From Trichinella spiralis (Eukaryota > Nematoda > Enoplea > Trichinellida > Trichinellidae), in contig CM012954.1 of the NCBI GenBank assembly GCA_000181795.3, forward strand, positions 849,557 to 913,556: 64,000 bases of DNA, in the 5' to 3' direction. How positions within the stretch are numbered: the stretch's first letter is position 1; each line of letters starts with the position of its first letter. Below the pieces are notes generated by a model, which was not told the DNA's origin, made no database searches, and was given only the letters and a program-made list of their open reading frames with translations. This document shows positions 50,601 through 63,155 of the stretch, one piece after another. A program made the translations under genes and the position numbers.

Positions 50601-51405
50601 CAGACAAAATAAATGGCAAAGTCGATCAACTTGAATTTGATTGCATTTGATAAACGAAATGTAACAATAAAAATGATCCACGAACCGTGCAACATCATTT
50701 ACAAAACAAGCACTATTTTTCTCTAATTAACAGAATATACCTTAGCATTTTCAAATTTGTAAAAACAAATCAAACTACAATTGCCGCATTAAACAATACA
50801 AATTTTCTGCAACATTCGATTATGAAAACAATGAAATGCAATTTAATTTTACAAGAAAGCGCAAAAAATTGCTTACATCTAAATGATCTTATAGAACAGA
50901 AAGAAAAAATTAATTATTAAAACATTTTAAGGCAATTTACTTGACAGAGAGATGCCGATTTTCAACAAGACGTTCATTCATCAATTGCAAAACACTACCG
51001 CGATAATATTTAGTCAACAACAAGTACTCGTAAACGCCGTCACCCAAAGGTTGAATACTGCTTGCAATGAAATGAACAATATTCGCATGGTTTCCCAATG
51101 TACGCGTAATTTCAGCTTCTCGACGACAAGCTTCCAACAATCTCGGCTCGTTGATAAACTGCCTCTTCAATGCCATCAGTGTATTGGTTCTGTTGCAACG
51201 AGTTAAATAAACATACGAAAAACCTCCTGAATAAAAAACAGATATAAAAAAATTTTTTTAAACAAATAAATTACTGAACAAAACAAATACCTTCGGCAAT
51301 TTTGCCTTCTATACTGACAGAAATTCCCCCGATGGACACTGTTTGCCCTCGGATGTCTTTGTCCATGCAACTGCTCAGATGAGATTTGCCAAATATTTTC
51401 CTCAT
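47666..51405 (-). CDS. AAK1: Numb-associated family Ser/Thr kinase (AAK1/BIKE/SEL-5-like)
   Basis: Thirteen exons join in phase to 780 residues: 51291-51405, 50941-51226, 50197-50488, 49984-50116, 49796-49899, 49628-49731, 49390-49558, 49269-49329, 48985-49201, 48791-48906, 48611-48697, 48121-48443, 47666-48001. NAK kinases phosphorylate the AP-2 mu subunit and regulate clathrin-mediated endocytosis; the nematode member is SEL-5. The kinase domain is intact: glycine loop GGFSYVYL (about 39-46), lysine in ALKRQF (K59), HRDLKVEN (D161), DFGSAT (D179), TTLSYRSPEMVDLY and ITTKADIWALGVMLYKLCYF. After it come the family's TPRQRPKPAQ motif, SGHRRNTSDPF, and NPFD and DSDPF motifs typical of endocytic adaptor binding. 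The long C-terminal tail is Ser/Asp-rich with an Asn run encoded by AAT/AAC repeats. The minus-strand AATAAA (47637-47642) falls just beyond the stop, almost against the DCP1 signal. Confidence 0.93.
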
Positions 51406-52181
51406 AATTCACTCCAGTTCTTATGGACAGCTTAATCAATACTTCACTTTTTAAAATCTTCAAATAAAAACTTACATATACAACATTTCGTTGCTAAAAC
51501 AATATTCAAAATCAAGACTGTTTAGCAATCATGCTTACAGAGTGACCTTAAAATTTTTTTCATCACCTACCGTAACAGCATTAATGATTTACAAGTTGTA
51601 GTGCGCATCGAACACTATTATTATTTATTATTAAATAGTTTTTCACAATAAAAGCCTTTTTATGTAAAATTACTACAGTTTTTATATTTTTCCAAAACAA
51701 AATTGCTTATTGCTATTTATAAAAGCAAATCGCAATCTTTCTGCACTACTGATAACCAATGTAAACACATGCGTTCAACAACGTTTACGGGTCAAAAATT
51801 TTCATTTCTTCTGAAATTGGCATTTATTATCTCTTCATTAACAAAATTCAACAGAATAAGTCCAAAATTATTTACACATTTGCAAGTACATATTTCAACA
51901 TCATCATAAAGTGAACTTTTATTTCCATAATTCTATAAACAAATTTTTTCATCACTTCCGTCATAGCAAAATAAAATCAAAATTAGTTACAGCAATAAAC
52001 TACTACTGATTTACGGAAAATTATATTTTTCAGAAAGCTGAAAATTAAAAATCAAGAAAAGTAATACTGCACTGACACTCTACATTAGTGATGCACTATC
52101 GCAAGTTACCAAATCAATATATAGAAATATCATTTAAACACCTACAACACAAACGAATTAAATGTCCAAATGAAAACAATA
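51406..52181. other. Intergenic, kinase gene to BAP31
   Basis: AT-rich spacer between two minus-strand genes, expected to hold the BAP31 3' UTR and the kinase promoter. No motif-bearing ORF or repeat was seen. Confidence 0.5.
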
Positions 52182-53274
52182 TCACTTTGCCTTTTTTCCG
52201 GATTCTTCAAGCTGAAAAAATAATCAACAATAAAAATCTTATTTCAGTAAACCATAAAAAACAGTATACTGTATTCTGTAAAGTTTCAAATTCTTTCATA
52301 AGACGATCGTACTCTTTGTTCACTCCCTCTGCCTGTTCTCGTATAGCTGTTTCGCTTGCCTTAACTCTGTCCAACTCTACAAAGAAGAACAGAATAATTG
52401 TAAATTAAATAAGCATTTTTTACAGATGCAAAGATACCTTTGTTCAACTTTTTCACTTCCTCCTTCAAAGTTGCCACAACATCATCTTTATCATGCTGAG
52501 AATCACCAATTTGCTCAGCCTAAATTTTGCAATAAATAAGTAAACAAGTAAACATATTGTCGTTTTTACGAGTGAGAAATTTACCTTCATCACCGCCTCA
52601 GATGCATTGCGGGCTTGTCGTACTGCAGCTTCAGCGGAGGCAATCAGCATAGCTTCTCTGCTGATCATACTTGCCACTCGTTGAATGGCACTAAATGTCA
52701 GCTCGATTTTAATGATTTGAAACAAATAACAAAAAAAAAAATAAAACTTACAACCAAAGAAACAATGCAGCTCCAGAAATGTACAAATTTCGTTGCGCTC
52801 GAAACAGGCGCATGTGAGTGTTGAATTCTCCTTGTACATTACCTACTGATTGTTTTACCAAATCCGCATCGCTGTACTTCCTAACTTCTCTTAAAGCATC
52901 TAAAAGTATCATCATCTCATGTAGACGAGTAAAAAATAAACTTAAACTATAACGGGTCATAATTAATTAAAAGACAGTGCAAACTGAATCTAATGCTTCT
53001 GTAAATAGCTTACCCAAAAACAGTAGAAGCAACATTAACGCAAAACAGTAAATGTAAAACGATGAATACGTCTGAATAAAACGTAAAAAACGACTTCGAA
53101 ACAGACGTTGCCAACTGAAATAAGATTAACAATTCAACTTCAAAATACAATTCCATTAAATCAATTAAACGGTCACAACCTGCTCGGTCGAATCCACGGA
53201 AGAAGCATACATGAAAGTACAAATACTTCCACATACAGAAGCAACGCAACCAACGTCCACTGCAATGACATCAT
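52182..53274 (-). CDS. BCAP31: B-cell receptor-associated protein 31 homolog (ER membrane)
   Basis: Seven exons join in phase to 222 residues: 53180-53274, 53014-53114, 52752-52899, 52585-52690, 52438-52519, 52270-52376, 52182-52211. BAP31 is an ER chaperone and sorting factor for membrane proteins. The start MSLQWTLVALLLYVEVF matches the family start closely. Three membrane helices follow, about residues 6-28, 47-66 and 104-120. The conserved REVRKYSDAD and THMRLFRAQRNLYISG segments lie between the second and third. A C-terminal coiled coil ends in NKEYDRLMKEFETLQ. The last short exon was placed by the acceptor TTTTTTCAG and gives the terminus LEESGKKAK. Its final four residues, KKAK, are a dilysine ER-retrieval signal, as expected for BAP31. 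Two adjacent ATGs exist (53274 and 53271); the second matches the family start MSLQW exactly. Confidence 0.94.
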
Positions 53275-54088
53275 CAGGAAGCTGCCTAATGTTAAATAAC
53301 TTTCAAAATAATACAATAAATAATAATTGAAGTATCATCACAGGATCATACAGCTGATAAGCAAAACAACACACTGCATTTGCATTCAATTTTTTTAATT
53401 GTTTATATGAAATACATCAGAAAAGCTTGCACTTTCATCACTCAAGTAAATTAAGCCTCTGTTACCATTGGATGTTCTTCTTCAGCAATAATCTAAAAAC
53501 AAGATCTTATGTATATATTTAAATACAAATATGACACCTTGGTAACAAGTAAATTCTTGTTTAAAATTTTACACTAGTACCTCGTGTTTAAAATCTTCAA
53601 CAATTTAAGCATTTTGACAAATGAGATTTTCTATAAAAGAAAACAATGAAAAAAACAAACGTGTGATAAACATCATTACCTTAATCTCAATATCATCATG
53701 AAATATTTTCGATCATCACCATTTTGAATCATGATCACCACTTTTGCTACAAAATCGGTAGAATCGTGTTTCTCATGAGGAAAATATGAAACAAAATTCG
53801 CGTGTAAAAAATTAAAAAGAAATAATTACGTGAAAACAAAAGTGCATTCGAAATTACATTTTTAATATTAATAACTTCAAGGGAAAACTAGAAAATTCAA
53901 GAAAGTCAGTGCACTGATGAAAACCGCCAGAAAAAATTTCTCAGTATTATTATGTAATATTAAAAATATAAAATGATTAAATGAAAGAAAAAATATATAT
54001 TATATGGTAGTTGGATTCGTCGTTAAATGTCCATGGTTAGTCGTCGCTACAAACCATCCCAATTGCAACTGAACACCAGGATGAAAAT
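53275..54088. other. Intergenic, BAP31 to UBC13
   Basis: A splice acceptor (TTTAACATTAG, minus strand) near 53287 precedes the BAP31 start by about a dozen bases, indicating a 5'-UTR intron or spliced-leader site. The rest is AT-rich and should include the UBC13 3' UTR. No other gene was seen. Confidence 0.45.
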
Positions 54089-54845
54089 TCACGTATTGTT
54101 CATCGCGTAGGTGCGGGTCCACTCACGGGCTATAATTTTTCTATATATAAACAAGCTTAAAAGCAAACAACATTTACCAATTCGTATAGCTTCGCTTTCA
54201 TTGCTTTTCCACAACTCTGCTACATCTGTTGCTAACGGATCGTCCGGATTCGGCGAAGACAACAACGCTTGGATAGACAGCAAAACAGTTCTAATCTGCA
54301 AAGCTGGGGACCATTTGTCTAAACAAGTAACACTTAACATTTTTCACATAAAAATTAAATTTTTAATATTAATCAACATGAACGGTTATCTGTGATGTTT
54401 CAAACAATTTGTTCAGCAATACTGTAAAATATAAAACAAACTAACCTTTCAAAATATCCAAACAAATACGGCCCAACTTGTCAATATTCGGATGATAAAT
54501 TTTTGTCATAAAACGAACCTTAGGAGCTGCCATTGGATATTCCTCCGGTAAAAACAATTCTAGTTTAAACATACCACCTTCAAATGGGCTCTACAAACAG
54601 TATGAAAATTAAAAAGAACAAAACAAAATTAGCAAAACAATCACCGATTGTGGACCAGCTACAACAACGTGAAAGTATCTAGCATTGTGCTCATCTGGAA
54701 CAGCGCTAATTCCAGGAACAGGCTCTTGCATCAAGCGCTGCGTCTCCTGTAAAAAATTACATTCAATCATCTTTACAATTAATAAAAATCAATTTCATTT
54801 TACCTTAATAATTCTTCGAGGTAATTCAGTACCAAATCCCGACAT
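54089..54845 (-). CDS. UBE2N: Ubiquitin-conjugating enzyme E2 N (Ubc13)
   Basis: Five exons join in phase to 156 residues: 54804-54845, 54645-54746, 54446-54590, 54178-54318, 54089-54129. With a UEV partner, Ubc13 builds Lys63-linked ubiquitin chains for DNA-damage tolerance and signalling. Nearly every block is conserved: [69 protein letters not shown] with the catalytic cysteine at residue 91, [37 protein letters not shown] and [12 protein letters not shown]. The HPN motif is intact. The protein is four residues longer than the human one because of an N-terminal MSGFGTE in place of MAG. The ATG lies two bases after a splice acceptor (TTTGCTTATAG), again suggesting a 5'-UTR intron or trans-splicing. 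All introns are GT-AG. Confidence 0.97.
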
Positions 54846-56533
54846 GCCTATAAGCAAAAAAATTCCGATTAATGCTCATATTTATTTGGCTTCGCTTTTA
54901 AATTCATGTTCAAAGTGCTTTAATAAAATCTACTAGGCAAAATTTTAAACTTATAACGCATCGACACTTTAATTTAATGTGGTGTTTAATACTTTTCTCC
55001 TTGATGAATTTAAAAACAAAGCAAACCATCACTGAATACGCTGAAAAAAGACATTATTATCAATCTCACGCGCTGAGTCATCCATTACAATCAAACGATG
55101 ACTCATTAAATGACATTCAAAACTAGCCCGTCGCATTTTAATCATCTGCAGTAAAAATTTACAAAAGAATTGATTTCATCAATAATCTGATGCATCATTT
55201 ATTCACTGATACTCATTTTAAGTTAAATGCGCGATGAGTGGCGTCAGTCATTTAGCAACTGAATCAACTATACCAATAAAAAGATTAGCTTCAGCTTAAT
55301 CGTTAAGATTCTATCATATGTGAATTGTATTCTACAATTCGTTGAAGCTAATTTTCTTAATTTTTAAACAGTTCATGCGCATTCTCCATAAACATTCAAG
55401 AGCAGTGCAAAACTGTTTTAGTTACATCAAATGTACGTTGTTCTCACATTGAAATATCAATTTCAAAAATAGAGAATTGTGCAAAAGCATGGTAAATAGT
55501 AATAATTCAAAACAATTCGACAAACCAACAAACTACTGAGATTATATATTTGAACATTTCACAGAAAGTTATTGGACAAATCATAAACTTCAACTATCAC
55601 ATCAACTCAGCTTATAAAGCTCAAAACTGTTATCATTTTAATCTTGTTCAAGGTAAAACAATAAAACAAAAATCATTCTCAAATTAAGCCAACAAATAAA
55701 CAATAGCTTTTCTGTTTTTTGCTGTTCTATAACAGAAGGTTAAACATATTCTGAAGAATGCAAAACAAAATCACATAATGAAGAGAATACAATTCAGTAC
55801 AGAAACAAAAAAAAATAACATAAAATAATATATATTTTTAATTTCAGCATCTTCTTTCGTTCGTTTAGTTTAAAATTAACAACTACAAACGTGAAAAAAC
55901 ACATGGTGTGAACCCTTCACCCTCATATAGCATGCAATAACATGTGAGATTTGTAAAAAAATATTTTAAAACATTTAAAATGCATTAAAATGGCATTACC
56001 TATCAATATCGCCCACAATACCTTTAAGAAAACGTTTATCGCATGACCTTATGGAACATACAGTAATGATAAATTTTTATTGATCTTGAAAATCGTTTTT
56101 TGCACTGCCGTATGCCTTGAAAATTATTAAAATAATAATTAAATAAATAATTATTTCATATTTACATATTCTTATATATCTATATAACAATTTAATGTTT
56201 TTTCTTTTAAGAAACTCTGATATTAAAAAAAATTTATTTTTATCAAAGAAAAAATTGTTACAGTTAAATTGGAATTCAGCAGTTATGAACAGTTTTTTTG
56301 AGAACATCAATAAATGTGCAGTTTTTTACTTCAGCTGTTTATTTTGCTTTCCAACATCATACACATAGCACGTAGTAATATAAGTTATTATATTTTTAAT
56401 TTGGAAGAAAAATTTAATATAATTAAATTAATATATTTAGAAATTATTTTTTAAATAAAAAATAAAAGTTTTATTTGTACTTGAGTTATATTATTGAACA
56501 GTATCTTTAAAGGAAATATTAAATGATTTCAAA
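54846..56533. promoter_or_regulatory. Divergent intergenic region, UBC13 and XPF
   Basis: About 1.7 kb of AT-rich DNA between two divergently transcribed starts; both promoters must lie here. It also contains a run of short dyads around 55040-55290. The 77-codon minus ORF at 56077-56310 is low-complexity Ile/Lys/Phe and is not supported as a gene. Confidence 0.4.
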
Positions 56534-59137
56534 ATGTATGCTTATCTGCAATATGAGAATGATATTTTTGTAGAGACTTTTTCTGAAAATTTTTTACTCA
56601 TTGCTGCGAAAGGTTTGTGTGTGGAACGTCTCTTTGTCCGCTACATTGAATTGTATTCGGATCCGTCAGTTTTGGTTATTGTTCTTGGCACTGATGCAGC
56701 AGATCACACTTTTTTTAGTCAGCTATTACGAGAATTTGGCTCAACCGAACCGACAAGACTGACTAGTAATTTTAGTGTAAATGAACGACAGAATGCATAT
56801 TTGGCAGGTTTCACAATTTTTTATTTTACTTATTTTCAGCGTTAACAGTTTAATATTTTCAAGTATTTTTTGAAATTCACATATTATCGGTCATTTGTAT
56901 TTATTACTTTTCTGTTATAATATTGATGTATTTTTTGAGGTGGTGTGAAATTCGTGACTACCAATATACTTATCAATGATCTCCTCGCCGGTCGTATTCC
57001 TGTTGATTTGCTAACAGGTATTCTGGTGTACCGTGCTCAGACAGTGCTTAAATCTGCCTTGGATGCATTTGTACTACGTGAAATTATCCAAAGAAATGTG
57101 AAATGTTTTGTCAAAGCTTTCAGCGATCAACCAAGCGCTTTTGCCCAGGGCATTGGTAAATTGCAACGTGCTGTTTCGTTATTACAAGTGGATCGCGTAC
57201 GCTTTCTTCCACGTTTTCACATTAATGTAAATACGCCATTTTGATCTGATTGTATTAAAGAGAGCAATAATAATTTTGACTAGGTTATAAATGCGCTGGA
57301 TAAGGCAGCACCAGATTTACAAGAAGTGACAGTCAACATGTCCGATGCTTGCAGAGTTTCCGAACGGCTTCTCAACGAATTACTCACAGCATGTGTGCAA
57401 GAATTGCGTCAATGCAATACTTTAATACCAGCTGAATTACTGACTGTTGAGATGGCTGCAACTTCATGGTTTGATTCGGCTATTCAAAATCATTTTGGAG
57501 TAGATCTTCAAGATATTTTGTCTTCTAAAGCGTGCCTTCTACTCAAAGGTAACTATTTGTTTGTTATTGGTGCAAAATGGAGATTTTATATTTATTAATT
57601 AATTTGAGAAATTAAAATTTAAGAGTATGATAGTACGAAAATGAGCACTTTTTTCTAGGTGGAATCGTCGGAAGTAATTAAGCATTATGCAATTTTATTA
57701 GATATTAATCGACTGAGGCATTTAATTGATTGTTTGGAGTCTGAAAGTAATCGCACGTTTGCTTCTGTGTTGACGGCCATGTTTTCGGATAAGAAACTTT
57801 TTCACAACAACAGCGGTTGGTTGTTTACTGAAGCCGCAAAGAAGCTAATGAAAGAAGGGAAAAAAGTCGGTTTGAACACACCGAATAAATGGCTTGCGTT
57901 GGTTTCGATTATTAAAGATCTATACGTAAAAGACAGCAACAGTGAAAGTAAATCAGCGATGACATTTTTACTTGTGAGAAGTCGGACTGTCGGTTCGCAG
58001 TTGAAGCAATTGTTGCAAGAGTTGTGGGAAAATGATTCAGAAAAATTAATTCCATGCAGATTAGAAACTGATTTAGTAAATGTACTCGGCTGTGAAAGGG
58101 ATCCGATGATATTAATTTTACACACGAAGGAAAAGTATACAATATTTCGAGCTTTGCTGAGCTTGAATCCTGATAATGTGGTCATTTACAATGCCGACAT
58201 GTGGATAGTGCGACATTTGGAATTGTACAATGCTACAGCTTGCAGTCGTGAGAAACAGTTGCGGGTTTTCTTCATGATGTATGACAAGTCAATGGAAGAG
58301 CGGAAGTATTTGAGTGGTTTGCAGCGGGAACGAACTAGCTTTGAACAACTTTTCAAAGAAGAAGTGTCGCTGTTGATTCCGAAACGCACTTCTCTGGATC
58401 AAACCCGTTTGAATGAACTTGAAGATCAAAAAGTACCGTCAACCATAGTAGTTGACATGCGAGAATTTCGCAGTGAATTGCCAACTCAGCTTCATGTCAG
58501 AGGTGTACGGCTCGTTCCAGTTACGCTTACTGTTGGCGATTACATCATCACGCCGGATGTATGCGTTGAAAGGAAATCGATCAATGATTTGATCAGCTCT
58601 TTAATACATGGTCGTTTGTACGCACAGTGTCGAGCAATGAATAATTATTACAAAAAACAAATATTGCTAGTACAACTGGGTGACAGTAAGAAAGGCTGGC
58701 ATCGAATTGGGGACCAACTGGCTGCTAGATTGGCTTGTTTGACGCTGAATTTTCCAAAGTTGAGCATCATTTGGGCAATGAATGCTTTGTCGGCCGCGGA
58801 ATTGTTGATCGATTTCAAATGGAAACGCAACGAGCCAAATGCAAATGAGGCCGTTGCATTTGGCAAAGAGGAAATTCCCGAAGAACAGCTGAAGCAAGGT
58901 CAGACTGTTGAAGTCCTGAGACGCCTTCCAAGCGTGGACAGCAAGAATATTGGTACTTTCTTGAAAGCATCAGTTAACCTGAAGCAGCTTTTTACGTCAT
59001 CTCAAGAGGAATTGGAAAAAATTGTTGGTAATCAATTGGCAGCGAAAGATCTGTACATGTTTATAAATGAAGATTTTAAGCAAAACACAGATCTGACAAT
59101 GAAGTTACTACCTATGGCAAAGAAGAAAGATTTATAG
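56534..59137 (+). CDS. ERCC4: DNA repair endonuclease XPF (ERCC4)
   Basis: Four exons: 56534-56807, 56940-57226, 57284-57548 and 57675-59137, giving 762 residues. With ERCC1, XPF makes the 5' incision in nucleotide-excision repair and acts in interstrand-crosslink repair. The N-terminal helicase-like region keeps GGVKFVTTNILINDLLAGRI, LTGILVYRAQ and PRFHINVN. The middle has NNSGWLF, and RHLELYNAT and LRVFFMMYDKSMEERKYL before the nuclease. The nuclease core is intact: IVVDMREFRSELP, VGDYIITPD and VERKSINDLISS (ERK-x3-D at about residue 574). A C-terminal helix-hairpin-helix region (LRRLPSVDSKNIGTF) ends the protein. It is shorter than human XPF (916), mainly through the missing charged linker. 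The last acceptor is unusual: the first AG (57657-57658) would shift the frame to an early stop, so I used the next AG (57673-57674), which restores it. Confidence 0.93.
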
Positions 59138-60939
59138 CCGTAGATTTATTATTATTATTATGTTAGTTGCCTTCATTAAACGTTTATTCCTCACGTGCTA
59201 TTTAAAGTGTCATTATGGAGTTTTTGCAGAAAATGATTAGGAATATTTAATGAATGAATGTGATTTGGCTGCATTGCATATTTGATTTGAAAGAGCAAAT
59301 TCAATGTCATTTTCTGAACGAGATTTTTTAAAATTATTATTTGTGAATGGTTTTGCTAATTCTTTTTTATATAGTATTTTACGAAATCTCAATTTCGTGA
59401 TGATTTCGGTTGAGACGTTGACAAATTTCCAGCAGCAACTCTGTAACAGCGCAATGACGGAAAAGACCCAGAATTGAGGTAATGTTTTAACATTTACTCA
59501 ATTTTTGATATTTCTTGAACTCTTCACACCATGTCGATTGAATGTCGATTTCAATGCGTTATAAAAATAAATCATGTTCAAATGTATTTTGTTATAAGTA
59601 TTAATTTTAAAAATTCCGTTTTTAGTTGTTAATTAATTAAATTAATAGTTTATATCATATTTTCATTGATGTGTGATATTTTTTCATTAAAAAACCTAAT
59701 TTATATAATATTTAAATTCGCCTAAGGTTAACAATTTGCATGAGCGTATAGGTAGCGTCGTGATTTTATTTGCCTGATTTAAATAGATCCGATAGCGAGC
59801 GTGTTATCTGTTTATCATCGTCGCCTAGAGTTCACTCATTTAGCAACGGTATATTGGCTTATTTGATGAGCAGTAAGAATATTTCATTTTACTTACTATA
59901 TGATTGCGTTAAATAACCACCGAAAAAGTATCAGAATGCATTCCGTTTCTTTGCCTTACTTTTTTTAAAAAATCTTCACTTCAAACATTTATTTGATTTG
60001 AAAATTTTTTATTTTACTACTACTTTTATTTCAGTTTTCAAAATAGAATTTCCAGATTTAGATATTTCCAAAAAAACTTGCCATTTTTGATACATTAACA
60101 AACATTTCATTATTTTCGTTTCGATGAGCGTTGAACGTCCATTTTTATTAACGCAGTTACACTGATTTGAATAACGAACGCTATGCTTGCATTATTTGTC
60201 TTTTATGCAAATTGAATTTCTGAAAATTTCTGAAATCAGTAGTAGCAGCATGTTTGTTTACTTTCTTGAACTGGCATTTTACAATTCTACTTTGTACTAT
60301 TTATTATGGCATTTTATTATGACCATTTATATTTAGACATTTTATAATGCAGGTGAATAATGCAGTATTTAATAATAAACTGTATGTAAAAATGTAAATC
60401 AGAGTTTTCATTATCTGAGTTTTAGTTTTTATTAGAAAAAGAAGCAGTTATTGAATTCTTTTTATTATGTACCTGAAATTTTATATCCATTTTTATATTG
60501 ACAGGGGCTTTGGTTAACATTTATATTATAATTAATTATACAGAATGTTATTGTGACAGTGCAGATGTCTTTCTTTCTTTCACACAGTACAATATATCTT
60601 CTTGATAACCATACCAACCAGGAGAGCAGCATCTGCATACGATGTTGAAAAGTTATTGCACAGACTAAATGACCCTATTGTTGACTGGTAAATTCTGCCA
60701 GACATTTTTTCACTTTTGCTGTTCTGGCATCTCTACTTCAAACTGTTATGGCATTATGCTCCAATTTCATTAGTGGATGCAAAACATGATGATTTCATAT
60801 CCCTGAGAGTCCTGCCTGTTTTCTTCATTAAATTAATGCAGAGAGTGATTTCTACTTTTGAATTCAACATCATGCATCATGATCTCAACGCCAATGAAAA
60901 CTATATTAATCATTGACTTTAACTACGCGGTTGTCGCAG
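59138..60939. other. Intergenic, mostly AT-rich
   Basis: Downstream of XPF. A possible exon at about 60590-60689 (acceptor CACACAG, donor GTAAAT) reads SAYDVEKLLHRLNDP in one frame. It cannot be tied to a recognised protein, and its phase does not clearly join the candidate exon at 60940. Otherwise no gene or repeat is visible. Confidence 0.35.
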
Positions 60940-61162
60940 ATGCTCATCTCGTTTTGTAGCTTTGTGAATTATAGGGCATTCCTAACAAAATATTATATCT
61001 ACAGAGCATGGTACGTTTCCAGGTTAGAGCTCCTGCTGAATTGGGCTTGGTGGCTTTATGCAATCAGCAATGCCTTAATAGCTCAACAGATACTATTCAT
61101 TGGCCAACATTTGGAAACCGTTGCTTTGCCACGTGGACGCCTTATCTGTACCGTACTTTCAG
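60940..61162 (+). CDS. Candidate exon encoding a hydrophobic segment, unrecognised
   Basis: Between an acceptor (TTGTCGCAG) and a donor (CAG then GTATTT) an open frame of 74 codons begins directly with ATG. It contains the hydrophobic Trp-rich stretch LNWAWWLYAISNALIAQQIL flanked by charged residues, followed by LETVALPRGRLICTVLS. Its composition is much less AT-driven than random ORFs nearby, which is why I list it. I do not recognise the family. It could be a membrane-helix exon of a gene continuing downstream, or a gene remnant. No confident next exon was found before the transposon at 62415. Confidence 0.35.
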
Positions 61163-62406
61163 GTATTTGCTCTGCATAATATTCTAACGTGCTTTATTAT
61201 GAAACTTTATTTCATTTCATATCGCTGGTATTTTACCATTCAGAGTGAATTCAAATATGAATTCTTCAGCATAAGATAGCATTTATTTACAAAGATTAAC
61301 CTGAATTTTATAATAATAATATTCCTTTTTTTCCAAAATATATGTTGTTTGATTTCAGTTTTTAACAAAAAAATGAATAATGGTCGATGTGTTGGTTGCA
61401 AACAGTATATGAGAATCATTGCAGAAGTTGCATTGGGAATTAAGATATTTCTTTTATTTCAGAATGAAGTTTCAGTTTTTTTTCAAGTTTCAAAATATAC
61501 AGGTTTTGTGATTAAGATAATTGCAAAAACTTTTTATGCTTTAGCAGCGGTTAATTCAATCAAATTCGCTTAACAGTGTATGACGATGAACTGAAAATAA
61601 TTATACGTTTACTTACATTTACTATTGGATGTCTGCTGTTACCTTTGTTATAATTAATGCTGATTTTCGCACTTTCTTCACGATCAGGGAAGGTTCTGCT
61701 GATAGCAAGCAGATGTCTATTTCATAAAATATCAGTCTTTTATAATTCTAAACTTTTAGTCAAATACATTTATGACTAATAATGTTTTTGCGATGTTCTG
61801 AGCTGCGCTGATCATTCTGCTGCTTGCAGAATTCCAACAGGCAGCGTAATTCCAAACAATTTTTTGATAAGTGCATACAATACTGTCAAAATACAGGTAC
61901 ATTAATTTTCAGAACATTTGCAATTGATAATTTTGTGAGAAATTTGATATAATTGCTGGTAAACAAATTAGACATTTAAATGAAAAAAATGACATATATC
62001 ATGAAAATTGTAATCAAATCACTTAATTCCCTACGAAACGCATTTCAAAAGTGTACAACGAAAAAATAAAAATTTCAGATTAGAAGATCACTGTAATCCA
62101 CATACGGAACTCACAAACAAATGTTATTTGATTACTCAGTACTATTCCACAGAGAACATTTAAAATATCTCTTGAAATTATAACAAACTGCTTTCCTATG
62201 CATACCAGGAAGTCGATATATTTTACTCCTTTCATCACCAATAAAATTTTATCTTTCCATTTTTCAGGCAACGTAGACAATACGCTATCAAACCACGTTT
62301 GACTAGTTCTGTAGCAATTCTCTAATTTTTTCTGACAAATTTAAGACATTTTTGGATGAAAATTGACATTTACAAATTTTCTTCGATATATGGCTAATAG
62401 GTGATA
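61163..62406. other. Intergenic, no gene recognised
   Basis: AT-rich sequence. The short open frame at 61349-61573 (+) has an upstream TTTCAG-like acceptor at about 61360 but no motif, and I could not join it to the candidate exon at 60940-61162 with any confidence. Confidence 0.35.
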
Positions 62407-62414
62407 GATTAGAG
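62407..62414. repeat. Target-site duplication, left copy
   Basis: GATTAGAG, identical to the right copy at 63156-63163. Confidence 0.92.
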
Positions 62415-63155
62415 CAGTGGTTCTCAAACTTTTCTCGGCTGCGACCCACCTTCGAAAGCGGTAATTTTTCGCGACCCACCTGGTTGCAATGCATACTTTA
62501 AAAGGCAAAAGGAATGAAATATAAAATATTAGTTTAATACTTTAAATTTTTTCATAAATACGTCTAATTATAATTTATAAGATTATTTGTCAAATGCATA
62601 ATGAGGTGGATGCGAACAGTGGCCTTGTTTTCTGTTGTGACTGATGACTTCTTCGACGTCCACAATAACACGTGTTAGTTTTAGTAGCAAAATGCTAGAT
62701 AATGGTAGCTTATTTCTGAATGCGCTATTAACTCCATATATTCCTGAAAATCAAATTTTGCACAAGTAGGAAGTAGTAAAAGGAAGTAGTACTTGTAATG
62801 ATGCAGTGCAAAGAGTTGGATATGTCTTTTAAACTGATAGCCAAAACGGTGTTAATGTCTTACGATGATCAAAACTGACTTCAAACGAAGAACCTTCAGA
62901 CAAATCGATTAATCCTCCATCTGCATTAGTGAATATGCCGCTACAGACAGCATGCGCGATCTGAGAAAAGCCGGACAGAAATAGTAATTCTCGGGTCCTC
63001 AGTAACTGCATCACAGTTCTAACAACAATTTTCGATGAGGAGAACCCTTCAAACAAAACTAAAGACTACTTTCATAATGTAATATTTTCTGCGACCCATC
63101 CAAAAACTGCTCCCCACGTACTGGTGAATAAGGACCCACATTTTGAGAACCACTG
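62415..63155. mobile_element. Non-autonomous hAT-superfamily DNA transposon
   Basis: A 741-bp element with terminal inverted repeats CAGTGGTTCTCAAA (62415-62428) and TTTGAGAACCACTG (63142-63155). It is flanked on both sides by the perfect 8-bp duplication GATTAGAG (62407-62414 and 63156-63163). The CAGTGGTTCTCAA terminus and 8-bp target duplication are hallmarks of the hAT superfamily (Charlie-like). The subterminal word GCGACCCA occurs at 62441 and 62471 and again at 63091, as in other hAT ends. No transposase is encoded; the longest internal ORF is 75 codons (62829-63056, minus) without a motif I recognise. The perfect duplication suggests the insertion is fairly recent. Confidence 0.92.

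Noticed and set aside
57802-58897. Minus-strand ORFs of 67-127 codons
   Set aside because: Antisense shadows of the XPF final exon.
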